The notes beneath the pieces were generated by a model. It was given only the letters and a program-made list of their open reading frames with translations. It did not search any database and was not told the DNA's origin. From contig CAZILL010000001.1 of NCBI GenBank assembly GCA_964540105.1, positions 682,001 through 746,000 of the forward strand: a stretch of DNA of 64,000 nt. Reading direction: 5' to 3'. This document shows positions 50,339 through 59,745 of the stretch, piece by piece. Every line of letters begins with the position of its first letter. The stretch's first letter is position 1. The stretch comes from DATKJY01 sp964540105. GTDB taxonomy: Bacteria; Zixibacteria; MSB-5A5; GN15; FEB-12. Made by a program: the position numbers and the translations under genes.

Positions 50339-51850
50339 CTATTTCACTCGGGTAAGGAATTCTACTTTGGGGGCCACGCCAAGTACTTTCAGCCCAAGGT
50401 ACCGCTCAACGTCGTCCACTTTCTTGAAAGATGAATCAGCCAGCTCGGCGACGATCATGGCCCCACCGCCGATCATGAGTCCCAGGAAAATGCCAATCAG
50501 GACGATCTTCACCCGATCAGGCCTGATTGGAGCCAGAGGGATTTTGGCGGGCTCGACAACACGGTACTTCGACGAAGACATATCCTGGGCAAGAGCTTGG
50601 GAGATGCTTGAGCTTTCCTGCTGCTTCTTGAATTTGTCCCGCAGATCGGTAGCCGCCATTATTTCGCGATTGAGCCTGTCAATCGTGGCTTGAAACTCCG
50701 GCTGACGCCCCACTCTATCCTTCAGAAGTTCCAGCGACGCCTTGAGGAAACTCGCTTTGGAGTAATAGAAATCGAGTCCGGCGCGGGTTGTGAAGAGATC
50801 AGTCAAGAGGGCGTGCGTGGACTCATCAAACCCGGAGAACTGCTCCTTAACCAGTCGCTTTGTCTCGGCTCCGATATTGCTCAAGGAAGCGTTCTGTTTC
50901 AAGCGGTAATTGAGAATCTGAGCGTCACTCCAGGGGACATTCGTGGCGAGATCGGCCAGTGAACGAACCTGCTCCTTGAGATCCCCCGCGAGTCTTGTGT
51001 GCTGCTCCGACTCTTTCAGCTGCAGCTTCTGTCCAGCAAGTCCTTCAACTCGGTTAAGACGAATCAGCAGGTCTTTCTCTCTGGTCTGGGATGTCTTGAT
51101 CTCGTCCTCGATCTGATTGACTTCAGCACTGACGAGATTTCGATTGGCCTCCGACGTTACCGCATCGGGAAGCTGCTGTTTCAGGTAGTTTCGCTCGTAG
51201 GTGGTCCGTTCGTTAATCTTGTCCTGAAGTTCCTTCTCGTATTTTGACAGCTGGACGTCTGAGAAATCCTGCGAGCTTCGAATCGACGTGAGTTCCTGCT
51301 TCAAACGCTCAGCAATAAAGATTTCGCTAAGAGTGTTGGCGATCGCTTGCGCCTGTTCGGGTTTCTCAGATTCGACATTGATAACTATCTGGTCCCCGCC
51401 GGCGAAATTGGCGCTGATCCTGCCTTTGAGTCGGTCCTGAAGAATATAGAGTTTGGCTTGATCCAGCGTTACCCCGGGTTGCGCCGTGGCTGCTTTGGTG
51501 GCCAGAGCGACTAAGTCGGGGTCCTGATCGAGCTTGAGGCGTTCATTGACCTGAGAGACATACCACAAGGATGTCAGTTCGTTGTAGTAGCTCCGCAACC
51601 GATCCGCCCGGCCTTCGTCACGATACGAGCGCGCCATCCCGAGAAGACCCTGGAGATCCGTGGACAGTTTGACATCCTGGTCAATCCTCACGATGGCAAA
51701 AGACTGATAGACCGGAGGGAGAAAGTAAGAACCGGCGAAGACAACTATGGAGACCAGGATCCAGGGTATGATTATGAGCCATTTGCGCTTGCGCACCACG
51801 GTCAGAATCTCCCTGGGGTCGATCAGTTGTTTGGTACTTGAAACACTCAT
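50339..51850 (-). CDS. Wzz/GNVR-type polysaccharide chain-length protein
   Basis: A 503-residue inner-membrane protein with a helix at about 24-44 (WLIIIPWILVSIVVFAGSYF) and another near 455-475 (IVLIGIFLGLMIGGGAMIV). Between them is a long coiled coil (about 180-420). RPDRVKIVLIGI near the second helix is the usual proline-containing Wzz motif. It lacks a fused tyrosine-kinase domain. Such proteins set chain length or form part of the exopolysaccharide export complex. GGAGAG precedes the ATG. Confidence 0.88.
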   Translation of the reverse strand: MSVSSTKQLIDPREILTVVRKRKWLIIIPWILVSIVVFAGSYFLPPVYQSFAIVRIDQDVKLSTDLQGLLGMARSYRDEGRADRLRSYYNELTSLWYVSQVNERLKLDQDPDLVALATKAATAQPGVTLDQAKLYILQDRLKGRISANFAGGDQIVINVESEKPEQAQAIANTLSEIFIAERLKQELTSIRSSQDFSDVQLSKYEKELQDKINERTTYERNYLKQQLPDAVTSEANRNLVSAEVNQIEDEIKTSQTREKDLLIRLNRVEGLAGQKLQLKESEQHTRLAGDLKEQVRSLADLATNVPWSDAQILNYRLKQNASLSNIGAETKRLVKEQFSGFDESTHALLTDLFTTRAGLDFYYSKASFLKASLELLKDRVGRQPEFQATIDRLNREIMAATDLRDKFKKQQESSSISQALAQDMSSSKYRVVEPAKIPLAPIRPDRVKIVLIGIFLGLMIGGGAMIVAELADSSFKKVDDVERYLGLKVLGVAPKVEFLTRVK

Positions 51851-51886
51851 TTGCTCTCCGGGCCGTCCTAAAGCTGACTGCCGTGA

Positions 51887-51904
51887 GACCCCTCGCCTGG
51901 GGTC
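51887..51904. repeat. Small GC-rich hairpin in the Wzz upstream region
   Basis: A perfect 6-bp stem (51887-51892 with 51899-51904) in the 170-bp gap between the divergent Wzz-like and VanZ-like genes. Role unclear. Confidence 0.35.
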
Positions 51905-52020
51905 AACTGCCGGTCTCGCAGCCTCTTCACTTCTATCATCGGCACAAGAAAATGTTCCCTTACAATGTACCCTTGCCGCTCTGGCAGGTCAAGTAGTCAA
52001 CCTGTCTTGCGCGTCGAAAA

Positions 52021-53016
52021 ATGTTAGGCTGCCGCGTTTCGAAAACCGATATTTCCCACGTGCGCAGACAGATTCTCTTCCCCGCAGGTGTGTTTCTTGC
52101 CGCTATCATAGCCCTGTTGGTTCCCCTACCTGAGAAATCGGTCCTGTTTGACGAATTGCAGAACAGTGGTCATTCGCTTTTGTTCGGTGTCCTCTCGCTC
52201 GTAGCCTTGCATGGTCTGCGTAACATCAAACGCACGAGCGAGGCTGGATTCGGCAGGCGATATCTTTTCGCGTTTCTCGTAACGATCTGTTTTGGCGTCT
52301 TTGCTGAAGCTACACAGCACTTCACCGGGCGCGATGCCGATCCGTATGATGTACTCATGGACACGGTCGGCGCTCTTTCCTTTCTGTGTCTCTATTGGAC
52401 TATTGACCCTACGCAGGTCGAGCTTCGGCAACTCGCCGGTCGATGGCGCAAAACAGCGGTTCGGATTCTGGCTGGTCTCGCCTTGGCGGCTGCGTTCGTC
52501 GTTCCGGCCGTGTGGAGCGTTGCTCTTCTGAGCAGAAACCACGACTTCCCTCGCATTTGCGACTTTGACAGTTATCTGTCGACCAGATTCGTGATTCCCC
52601 AGGAATCTACTCTTGAAGTCGTCACCGGGCTCCCTGCATGGGATTCTCAAGAAGGCAGGGTCGGTAAGGTCATATTCTCTATCGGAACCTATCCGGGGAT
52701 TCGCATTGACGAGCCTTATCCGGATTGGCGAGGCTACAACGAGCTTTTCTTTTCGATCTACTCTGAAAACCAAGATGCGATAGAGCTCGGATTACGCATC
52801 GACGACAGCCACCATAATTTCCAACCAGATGACCGCTTCGACACTCGATTCACGGTTCATCCCGGAACGAACAGATTCACGATCCCGCTTGAGAAGGTAA
52901 GACTCGGGCCCGCCAATCGTGAAACCGACATGGCCCGCATTACCAATATTGTGATTTTCTCGGGTCGCCCGACCCACCCGTTCGTGCTCTACTTCGGAAC
53001 GATCGGATTGAGATAG
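52021..53016 (+). CDS. VanZ-like membrane protein with extra C-terminal domain
   Basis: A 331-residue protein. The first ~130 residues have four hydrophobic helices with the VanZ-like pattern (FDELQNSGHSLLFGVLSL, FAEATQHFTGRDADPYDVLMDTVGAL). A fifth helix at about 148-170 leads into a beta-rich domain of ~150 residues (YPDWRGYNELFFSIYSEN...FTIPLEKVRL) that resembles a carbohydrate-binding jelly roll. The start is uncertain: no ribosome site precedes ATG 52021, and an in-frame GTG at 52060 is possible. Polysaccharide genes on both sides suggest a surface-glycan role. Confidence 0.75.
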   Translation: MLGCRVSKTDISHVRRQILFPAGVFLAAIIALLVPLPEKSVLFDELQNSGHSLLFGVLSLVALHGLRNIKRTSEAGFGRRYLFAFLVTICFGVFAEATQHFTGRDADPYDVLMDTVGALSFLCLYWTIDPTQVELRQLAGRWRKTAVRILAGLALAAAFVVPAVWSVALLSRNHDFPRICDFDSYLSTRFVIPQESTLEVVTGLPAWDSQEGRVGKVIFSIGTYPGIRIDEPYPDWRGYNELFFSIYSENQDAIELGLRIDDSHHNFQPDDRFDTRFTVHPGTNRFTIPLEKVRLGPANRETDMARITNIVIFSGRPTHPFVLYFGTIGLR

Positions 53017-53043
53017 GGGCGTCGAACGAGGTGATCGAGCGGA

Positions 53044-53781
53044 TCAAGTCTTCACGGAAACGCTCGTGAAGAGAAACTCGCTCAAACCGGTCAAAGCCAC
53101 GATCTTATCCTTCAGTCCGGGACGACGCAGGTCATTTCGGCGACATTGCTTATAATCTTCCCATTCGCTGTGCTTTACAGTGAACCCGTGCTCCTGCAAG
53201 AAGCTGTGAATCTTGTTGACCGTGAAGGTGTGCGGATGCCCCCGGTCTATCCTGAGTGCAGACAGGATTTCGTGCAGGAGAGCTCCCCATACTGGGTGAA
53301 CATTGACAGTGAGGAACAGGACAGCTCCAGGTTTCAGTACTCGATGGATTTCCCTTACAACATCATTCATGTTTTGGACATGATCTATGACGTTTTCAAT
53401 TATTACGAGATCCATAGACGTACTGTCAAAATCCAAAGACTCCCCCTTTGAGCAGATGTACTTCACGTTGGGATTACGATTCACGATAAGCTCTGACTGA
53501 GTGGTATAGAAATCACAAAGCGGGTCGACAGCATATCGCTCGGCGGCGTCCAGATAGGCAGTGATGCCGACCGGGCCGCTCCCCACTTCCAGTACCCGCG
53601 CCTGAGAAAATGATATCGCAGTGTCGGGAAAGGCTTTGCCTACCATGTCAAGAAGGTTCTGTGAGCGCCACTTGAAATGAGTAAGCGCTGGTCTATTTCC
53701 CGCTCTTACTCTTGCCGCGGCCTTCTTCCAGTACCCCTTTTCAAAGTCCTGTGCCTGTTTCCATCTCTCTTCAGTTGCCAT
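53044..53781 (-). CDS. SAM-dependent methyltransferase
   Basis: A 245-residue class I methyltransferase; ATG 53781 (MATEERWKQ) is preferred to a longer upstream frame. Motif I is VLEVGSGPVG, followed by MDLVIIENVIDHVQN and IHRVLKPGAVLFLTVN. The substrate is not evident. In this glycan neighbourhood it may methylate a sugar or lipid-linked intermediate. Confidence 0.85.
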   Translation of the reverse strand: MATEERWKQAQDFEKGYWKKAAARVRAGNRPALTHFKWRSQNLLDMVGKAFPDTAISFSQARVLEVGSGPVGITAYLDAAERYAVDPLCDFYTTQSELIVNRNPNVKYICSKGESLDFDSTSMDLVIIENVIDHVQNMNDVVREIHRVLKPGAVLFLTVNVHPVWGALLHEILSALRIDRGHPHTFTVNKIHSFLQEHGFTVKHSEWEDYKQCRRNDLRRPGLKDKIVALTGLSEFLFTSVSVKT

Positions 53782-54010
53782 GTTTAGTCTCCCACGACCA
53801 ATAGTCAAGAAGGATTCCTACCTGAGTTCTGCGTCATTTTCACGTCACAATCCAGGTCATCGACCTCGAGTAAGTAACTATGCTTCGCGTCACTTCGGTC
53901 AGGAGATTATCGACAAAGAAAGTCCAAAAGGCAAGCGGCTTTGCACAATCGGCGCTTACCCATACGTCGTGGGTTTCACAACCAGTGTCCGAATTCAGGG
54001 GAAGACCCGA

Positions 54011-54092
54011 TCATGTCGAGTGTGTCAGCCCCGTCTTGCTATCATGTCGAGAGAAGGAACTCGCGGCGATCCGCGGTAACCGCGAACTCCTT
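54011..54092. repeat. Repeat-rich 3' end: direct repeats and imperfect inverted repeat
   Basis: A 10-bp direct repeat (54011-54020 and 54042-54051) is followed by an imperfect 13-bp inverted repeat (54054-54066 with 54080-54092, 11 of 13 paired). The stop codon of the leftward beta-helix gene lies inside the second direct repeat. It could be an insertion scar, a small mobile element end or a transcription-end structure. Confidence 0.5.
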
Positions 54093-56888
54093 ATGACACA
54101 TCACGCTGACTTCAGATCTGGTCACTGTCGCTTCATTGCCATCATCGTCGGGGAGGGCACCGAGGTCGTTGACCTTACCGGGCGGGATTGTGTCGTATTC
54201 GATCTTGATCTCAGTCTGCCACATGATCGTCTGATAGAGCACTGGTCCCATGTTGGCAGGCTGATAGATTCGCATCCGCTGGGCGTTGACGGTGGGGAAG
54301 ACTGTAACCGAAAAGCTATCAGTCGCCGTCGGGTTGTTCACTGTGACAACGTCGACGTAAGCGCTGCCGTTCCAACGCTGGATCGTATACTGCTGAGAGA
54401 CCATCCAGGCCGATCGCGCGCTGTTCCAGGCCCAATAGATTCGAACGCCGTTGACCGGTCGCGTCGCTCCGAAATCGATCTCCACCCAGTGCGGTTGTGT
54501 ACTCTGGTCCGATGCCCAGGTGGCGGCACTGCTACGCGGAGCGATGACGCCATCGGTGAGAGGGGCCGCACTGTACCCTGCATATGTTCCGCTCACTGTC
54601 GCCGTGCGACCGACGGCGCGGTTCTCTGAATTGACCGTGTTCGAGAGGGTTGACCAATTCGGGACTTCATCGCCGGTTTTCAGGGCAAAGTAATACACTT
54701 GATTCGGATCCAGGTTCGTAACAATCATAGAATCGACATTTCCAGCGGCGCGGGGAGTCGGCTCGCCGGCCACTTGCGTGGCTGCGTTGAAACTCGCGTC
54801 GCTGGTTATCAGCGACGTGGAGTATCTGAGATCATAGCGGTTAGCCGTTCCTGTTGCGCCGTCATCCCCCGGGGCTGCCCAGCGAAGCGTGACATTTTGC
54901 CGCACAGGGTCCAGTGTTGTGTTGCTGATCGCCAGAGCTGTCGACGCTGGGGCTGTGTTGTCATTGCCGGCAGCCGCAACTGTCACAGTTACCTGTGCCG
55001 TAGCTGTATTCGGAACTTTGTAGGCAGTGGCTGTATAGGTACTCGTCGATGACAGGCTCACCGACGTGGACCCGCTCGTCGGACCGCTTCCAGCGATTCT
55101 CGCATTGTTCTGATCTCGAATCACGACCGAGTCGGCATTGGTGGAACTCCAGTTCAGCGTCGAGGTTCCGCCTCCAGCGGGAAGTGAGGTAGGATTCGCG
55201 GTAAGCGTCACTGTCGGAGGAGGGTTGCATCCTGTGGTCACAGTCACTTGTGCGGTCGAAGTATTCGGAAGTTTGTAGGCAGTGGCGGTGTATGTTGTCG
55301 CCACGGTCATCGATACTGAGGCGGATCCATTCACAGGGCCCGATCCACTGATTCGCTGGCCGGTGGCCTGATTTCGGATGACCACAGAATCTGCATTTGT
55401 CGAACCCCACGAAAGCGTAGTCGTCCCGCCGCCCGTAGGTAGACACGTCGGTGTAGCCGTGAGGTTGACGGTCAATCCGGCCGCGGCAAAGGCCCCGCGA
55501 TAGGTGGGGTAGATGCCGCCACGCCCGCCAGTCAGAGCAGGAGACCCGGCCTGCAGTCGATAGTCGTGGGCTGGGGAGTTCGCGAATAGTGGGTCCGCTT
55601 CAGTGCTGTGGGACCCATGATTTGCGAGAATACCTGTCGGATTTGCTGCGCGCCACCCTGTTATTGTATAGCTCGTTCCTTGGGGGTATATGAAATAGAC
55701 CCCGTCACCTCTTCCATAAAAGAGATTGTAGTCCTCGAAGACGTGACCTGGATAGCCACTCTCACATTTCCACCCAACGCCAGCCCCGTAACCGCCAAGA
55801 CCAGGTCGATGAAAGATATTGTTGAATATTTCAATTGAATCGGAAGGGGGACCGAAACGACCCAATAAACCGGCATCGGAACCTCCACAATCAAAAGTGT
55901 TGTTATAAACTTTGATTCGCCGCAGGTCCCATGCGCTGGGACAGCTTGTTCCACCCTCATTGATAATCATTCCTGCGCCGTTGAAGCCCGATCCGGCGAC
56001 ATTGTAGGCAACATTGTGATGAAAATTGATGTCCTTCTGCATTCCAGTGTGCCCAACCCAGTACGCGCCTTCAACTGTGTTGTAGACAGTGTTACCGTAG
56101 ACTTCAATCCATTTAGTGCTGTCGCATAGCTCTCCCTTAATGTGGATGCCGGCTTCCTGATGGTGGATAGTGTTGTTCCTGAAGATCATGCTGTCTGCGG
56201 CATAAATGTGAATCCCGCTGGTGTTAAAAGCGACGTAGCCAGAGACGTCACCATTATGGAAAATCTCACAGTTCTCAACAATACATCTTCTGACGTCGCC
56301 ATAGGAGTTGTTGAACGTGACAAAACCACCGTTGTTGTTATTTAGCGGGCCGAGCGTAGAGTCTATGACACAATTACGAACGATTATGTCGGATGCATTG
56401 CCGGTTGGCCGGACACCACGATAGCCAAATCTAAATTCAATGTAGTCAAATGTGATATACCTGTTCCCGTCCAAGTTAGCAGCGCATCTGAACCCTGTGC
56501 TTGAATTAGCTCCCTTGCCAACGTGGATTGGGCGAGTGGGACCATACCCCTTGAATACAATGGGGTGTCCAGCTGAACCGCTGTTGACTGGAGCAAGACC
56601 GAACTCCGTTGGTGAGCCGGCATCGCCCGAACGGGCGGACGTCTCATCATATCTCCCTGAGTAAATAAGAACCGTATCACCCGCAATTAGTGTTTGGCAT
56701 GCCTTTCGCATTGTTAACCACGGTGCAAGAGAGTCCCCTGTGTTAGAATCATTTCCGGTCATTCCGCCAGTTGTCCCGTTAGACACATAATACCTGGTCG
56801 CTTGTGCGGTTCGGGAAGAAAGCAGTATCAGAGCCATAACGCTCAGAATCAGCGCCCATCGTATTCTTGAAGTCGAGTACGAGCTCAT
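54042..56888 (-). CDS. Exported parallel beta-helix/discoidin protein, apparently 3'-truncated
   Basis: A 948-residue exported protein; ATG 56888 follows a strong AGGAGGT. Signal peptide about 1-31 (ILSVMALILLSSRTAQA). The first ~480 residues are a right-handed parallel beta-helix of the pectate-lyase/NosD type (DGNRYITFDYIEF, IIVRNCVIDS, MIFRNNTIHHQEAGIHIKG). Two Ig-like repeats (TLTANPTSLPAGGGTSTLNWSS type), a fibronectin III domain and a discoidin-like domain (DGVIAPRSSAATWASDQS, HWVEIDFGATRPVNGVRIYW) follow. The end PPGKVNDLGALPDDDGNEATVT looks like the start of another FN3 domain that breaks off, so the gene may be truncated. Likely polysaccharide-binding or -cleaving. Confidence 0.8.
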   Translation of the reverse strand: MSSYSTSRIRWALILSVMALILLSSRTAQATRYYVSNGTTGGMTGNDSNTGDSLAPWLTMRKACQTLIAGDTVLIYSGRYDETSARSGDAGSPTEFGLAPVNSGSAGHPIVFKGYGPTRPIHVGKGANSSTGFRCAANLDGNRYITFDYIEFRFGYRGVRPTGNASDIIVRNCVIDSTLGPLNNNNGGFVTFNNSYGDVRRCIVENCEIFHNGDVSGYVAFNTSGIHIYAADSMIFRNNTIHHQEAGIHIKGELCDSTKWIEVYGNTVYNTVEGAYWVGHTGMQKDINFHHNVAYNVAGSGFNGAGMIINEGGTSCPSAWDLRRIKVYNNTFDCGGSDAGLLGRFGPPSDSIEIFNNIFHRPGLGGYGAGVGWKCESGYPGHVFEDYNLFYGRGDGVYFIYPQGTSYTITGWRAANPTGILANHGSHSTEADPLFANSPAHDYRLQAGSPALTGGRGGIYPTYRGAFAAAGLTVNLTATPTCLPTGGGTTTLSWGSTNADSVVIRNQATGQRISGSGPVNGSASVSMTVATTYTATAYKLPNTSTAQVTVTTGCNPPPTVTLTANPTSLPAGGGTSTLNWSSTNADSVVIRDQNNARIAGSGPTSGSTSVSLSSTSTYTATAYKVPNTATAQVTVTVAAAGNDNTAPASTALAISNTTLDPVRQNVTLRWAAPGDDGATGTANRYDLRYSTSLITSDASFNAATQVAGEPTPRAAGNVDSMIVTNLDPNQVYYFALKTGDEVPNWSTLSNTVNSENRAVGRTATVSGTYAGYSAAPLTDGVIAPRSSAATWASDQSTQPHWVEIDFGATRPVNGVRIYWAWNSARSAWMVSQQYTIQRWNGSAYVDVVTVNNPTATDSFSVTVFPTVNAQRMRIYQPANMGPVLYQTIMWQTEIKIEYDTIPPGKVNDLGALPDDDGNEATVTRSEVSVMCHKEFAVTADRREFLLST

Positions 56889-57245
56889 CGCACCTCCTGG
56901 AGAAGAAACGTGATTTATCCATCCGAAGAGATCTCTAGAGGCCGTGCACGTCAGGGAGCTTGGCCTTCTGATCAATTCGTTATACGAACTCAAGCGGCGC
57001 AAGGCCCTTTTCTTGAGATCTATTGTAGTATCGTCATTTATCTGATAGAATGTAAGCGATTCGAGTGCCGCCAACAACCATAAAGATCTCCATGTAACCT
57101 GTTGTTACGTATAGCGGTTATATGCATCTCGTAGTCGCCAGAACGTAGCTGGAACGGTTTTCTGAGAATTAATCTTACAGTAGCCCTTTTCTTGAACTCT
57201 GGCAAGCACGCGGGGTAGCGAGATATCGATGACCATCAAAGTACA
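56889..57245. other. Intergenic region upstream of beta-helix gene
   Basis: These 357 bases lie between two leftward genes. I see the ribosome site of the beta-helix gene at its left end but no convincing promoter pair, RNA gene or small gene. The region is more AT-rich than its neighbours, which fits a promoter-bearing spacer. Confidence 0.4.
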
Positions 57246-58247
57246 TCACCTCTTCCTGATCTCACGCTTCCCCAGGCCAAGTACCCATTCAGCGATAACT
57301 TTCACCAATTCTGTCACGGTTCTCCGGGGTAGAGCCGTTGAAGCGTTGCTCCGGATAGAAGCCAGAGCCTTGCGATACTGCCCTGACTTTCGATATAGAT
57401 ACGGAAGGTGTAACTGTTCTTTGGCCATTTGCACGGCTGTAGCAGCTTTCTCAGTTGGAGAGAGATCGAAGTCTCTCAGCGCGTTTGACCACGACCGCAA
57501 ATGTGATTCAATGAAGCGAATCGAGTTCTCTGGCGTAGGATGAGATAGTTTTTCGTTATGGACAATGTACTTTACGCACGGGGATACGCGCAGCGCTGGC
57601 GAGACTCGTTTCTCAATATAATACCGCAAGAAGAAATCGCGATCTTCAGCGACCAAGAGACTCTCATCAAAACGGAGAGCGCCGAGCTTCGCCAATGGGA
57701 TGACTGCTGTCTGGACCGCCGCAACATTTCCCTTTAGAAATGCATCGAAAACGCCGCTTGTCATCAGGTGATAGTCAGCGCCGATCGGCACAGTGTCGAA
57801 CTTCTCGGGAATTCCTTCGTACGCGAAATAATCCCCCAGCGAATTGCCGGTTGTGGCGTCAACACTTACGCGATTCCCGAAATAGAGTCCAATCTCGGTG
57901 TGCGATTCAAGGATATCTACGGCCGAGGCCAAGTGATCCGCGACCCATATGTCGTCTGAATCGAGGAAAGCCAGATACTTGCCGTGTGCCTTGTCAATGC
58001 CGCAGTTTCGCGCCCCTGAGACTCCCTTTGTTCTATCGTTGATATGGTACTGGATGTTGGGGTTACTCGCCCCGCGTTCGAGAATGATACTCGGAGTGTG
58101 ATCGGTCGAAAGATCGTCGACGATGTGCAATTCCCAATGTGTGTAAGTCTGGCTCTCGACGCTGTCAATGGCCGCGTCAATCATATGCGCACGATTGAAC
58201 GTCGGAATTACGACTGAAACAAGCGGCGCGTCATCTTCACAATTCAT
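57246..58247 (-). CDS. Family 2 glycosyltransferase
   Basis: A 333-residue GT-A fold glycosyltransferase; ATG 58247 (MNCEDDAPLVSVVIPTFNRA) is preferred. VSVVIPTFNRAHMIDAAIDSV, the nucleotide-binding LHIVDDLSTD and the metal-binding FLDSDDIW are visible. There is no membrane helix, so it is cytosolic or peripheral. It probably adds one sugar to a lipid-linked repeat unit. The sugar is not predictable. Confidence 0.88.
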   Translation of the reverse strand: MNCEDDAPLVSVVIPTFNRAHMIDAAIDSVESQTYTHWELHIVDDLSTDHTPSIILERGASNPNIQYHINDRTKGVSGARNCGIDKAHGKYLAFLDSDDIWVADHLASAVDILESHTEIGLYFGNRVSVDATTGNSLGDYFAYEGIPEKFDTVPIGADYHLMTSGVFDAFLKGNVAAVQTAVIPLAKLGALRFDESLLVAEDRDFFLRYYIEKRVSPALRVSPCVKYIVHNEKLSHPTPENSIRFIESHLRSWSNALRDFDLSPTEKAATAVQMAKEQLHLPYLYRKSGQYRKALASIRSNASTALPRRTVTELVKVIAEWVLGLGKREIRKR

Positions 58248-58355
58248 CGAGTATCCCTCAATTCCAGTCCCTGGAAGCAAGGTGCATCAAGACTGGAATT
58301 CGAATCCATTCGTACATCCCCATGGAAGAAGTTCGACACTCATGGTGACTGAACC

Positions 58356-59714
58356 CTAGCAACCGCTTGGTCTCTCATGTTCGTGCAATCTGGACTCGAA
58401 CGCCCGCAACTTTCCTGATGGGTCAGCTGGAATGTTCTCCACGATCCGTATATCTATAGTGACCTCCTGACCCACCAGAGTGTGCCAACGATCCCTGATC
58501 AGCTTGAGGTCAGATTCCTCGAAGCCTGTCCCCGGTTCTATAAGAATGAGAATCTCCTGACGTGATTGCTGGACAGCCTTGAATCTCCTGACCCCACTTG
58601 CCATCGTGTAGTTAATGACTGGGCCGGATATTCTCGATCCGTCCGCAGCAATTATCAAATCGGATACTCTCCCTTCTATGCTCTCAACAATGGGCAACGC
58701 GACTCCGCAGGGGCACACTTGATCCGAAGGAACCAACATATCACCGAGGCGATACCTCACGAACGGAAGGGCATATGAATGCAATTCGGTCACGACCACG
58801 ACGCCTCTCTCGCCTGGTTTGACACGTGTATATGCAGAAGGATCCAGCACCTCTATAAAGAGATTGTGATTCATCAAGTGCATACGGCGTTCCCGACACT
58901 CAAAGGCGATAATGCCGTTTTCAGTAGAGCCGTACTCATTGGCCACTTCGCATGCGAACACTTCCTCTAGTTGTCTTCTCTGAGCTGGGAAAAGCATCTC
59001 ACCCGTCGTAATGATTGTGGAAATGCCGAGGTCTCTCACGTGTAAACCGTGTAGCTCCGTAAGGGCGGCAAACTCGCATATCGCAGACGGATATCCATAA
59101 AAGTACTTAGGATGAAACCGCTTGAGATCATGATAGAAGGAGACTGAACGCTCCGACGTGATATTAAACGAGTTAAACCTCTTGCGGTTCAAGAGGATAT
59201 CCTTCGCCTGCCACTTGAGTCGAGTCCTCAGATCAAGCGGTAACCCCCAGAAGCGGCCCTGTTTGTCTCCCATGCGAACACCACGCCACTCATAAACGGC
59301 GTACATAAGGGCGTCATTATATGCACAGGCTGTACGATCTTTCGCGAAGTGAAGTGGGATGCCGGTCGAGCCCGCAGTTTTTCGGGCCGCGACTTTCCAC
59401 GATCCGTTTGAGGACATCATACCTACTTGATGCCTCATCGTCTCTTTGGTAAGGATGGGAATTCGAGCGAACTCCGCATATGAACGAATGGAGTCCACCG
59501 AAACTCCATTCGAGCAGAAGAGGGCACGATAATACGGATTATGTACAGATAGATACTTGAGTAGTCTGATCAGTTTATCCCATTGAATCTCCTGCATTTG
59601 CTCAGCAGGCAACGTATGAAATTTGTGAATGTCGCGGCCGAATAGCTCCACACGCTCTCTCCTGGACGCATAAATGGGTCGGTAGACTAGGTTACGTGAT
59701 ATCCAAGGATTCAT
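58356..59714 (-). CDS. PaaK/CapK-like AMP-binding ligase
   Basis: A 452-residue member of the phenylacetate-CoA ligase-like (CapK) branch of adenylating enzymes. ATG 59714 (MNPWISRN) follows a GGAG site; the in-frame ATG five codons upstream has none. KTAGSTGIPLHF is the P-loop-like motif, followed by YGYPSAICEFA, ANEYGSTENG and a C-terminal VENIPADPSGKLRAF. CapK-like enzymes sit in many polysaccharide clusters, where their substrate is generally unknown. Acyl or amino acid activation for glycan decoration is an inference. Confidence 0.85.
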   Translation of the reverse strand: MNPWISRNLVYRPIYASRRERVELFGRDIHKFHTLPAEQMQEIQWDKLIRLLKYLSVHNPYYRALFCSNGVSVDSIRSYAEFARIPILTKETMRHQVGMMSSNGSWKVAARKTAGSTGIPLHFAKDRTACAYNDALMYAVYEWRGVRMGDKQGRFWGLPLDLRTRLKWQAKDILLNRKRFNSFNITSERSVSFYHDLKRFHPKYFYGYPSAICEFAALTELHGLHVRDLGISTIITTGEMLFPAQRRQLEEVFACEVANEYGSTENGIIAFECRERRMHLMNHNLFIEVLDPSAYTRVKPGERGVVVVTELHSYALPFVRYRLGDMLVPSDQVCPCGVALPIVESIEGRVSDLIIAADGSRISGPVINYTMASGVRRFKAVQQSRQEILILIEPGTGFEESDLKLIRDRWHTLVGQEVTIDIRIVENIPADPSGKLRAFESRLHEHERPSGC

Positions 59715-59745
59715 CTTGCAGCTCCACATAGAAGTGTGAAAACAC

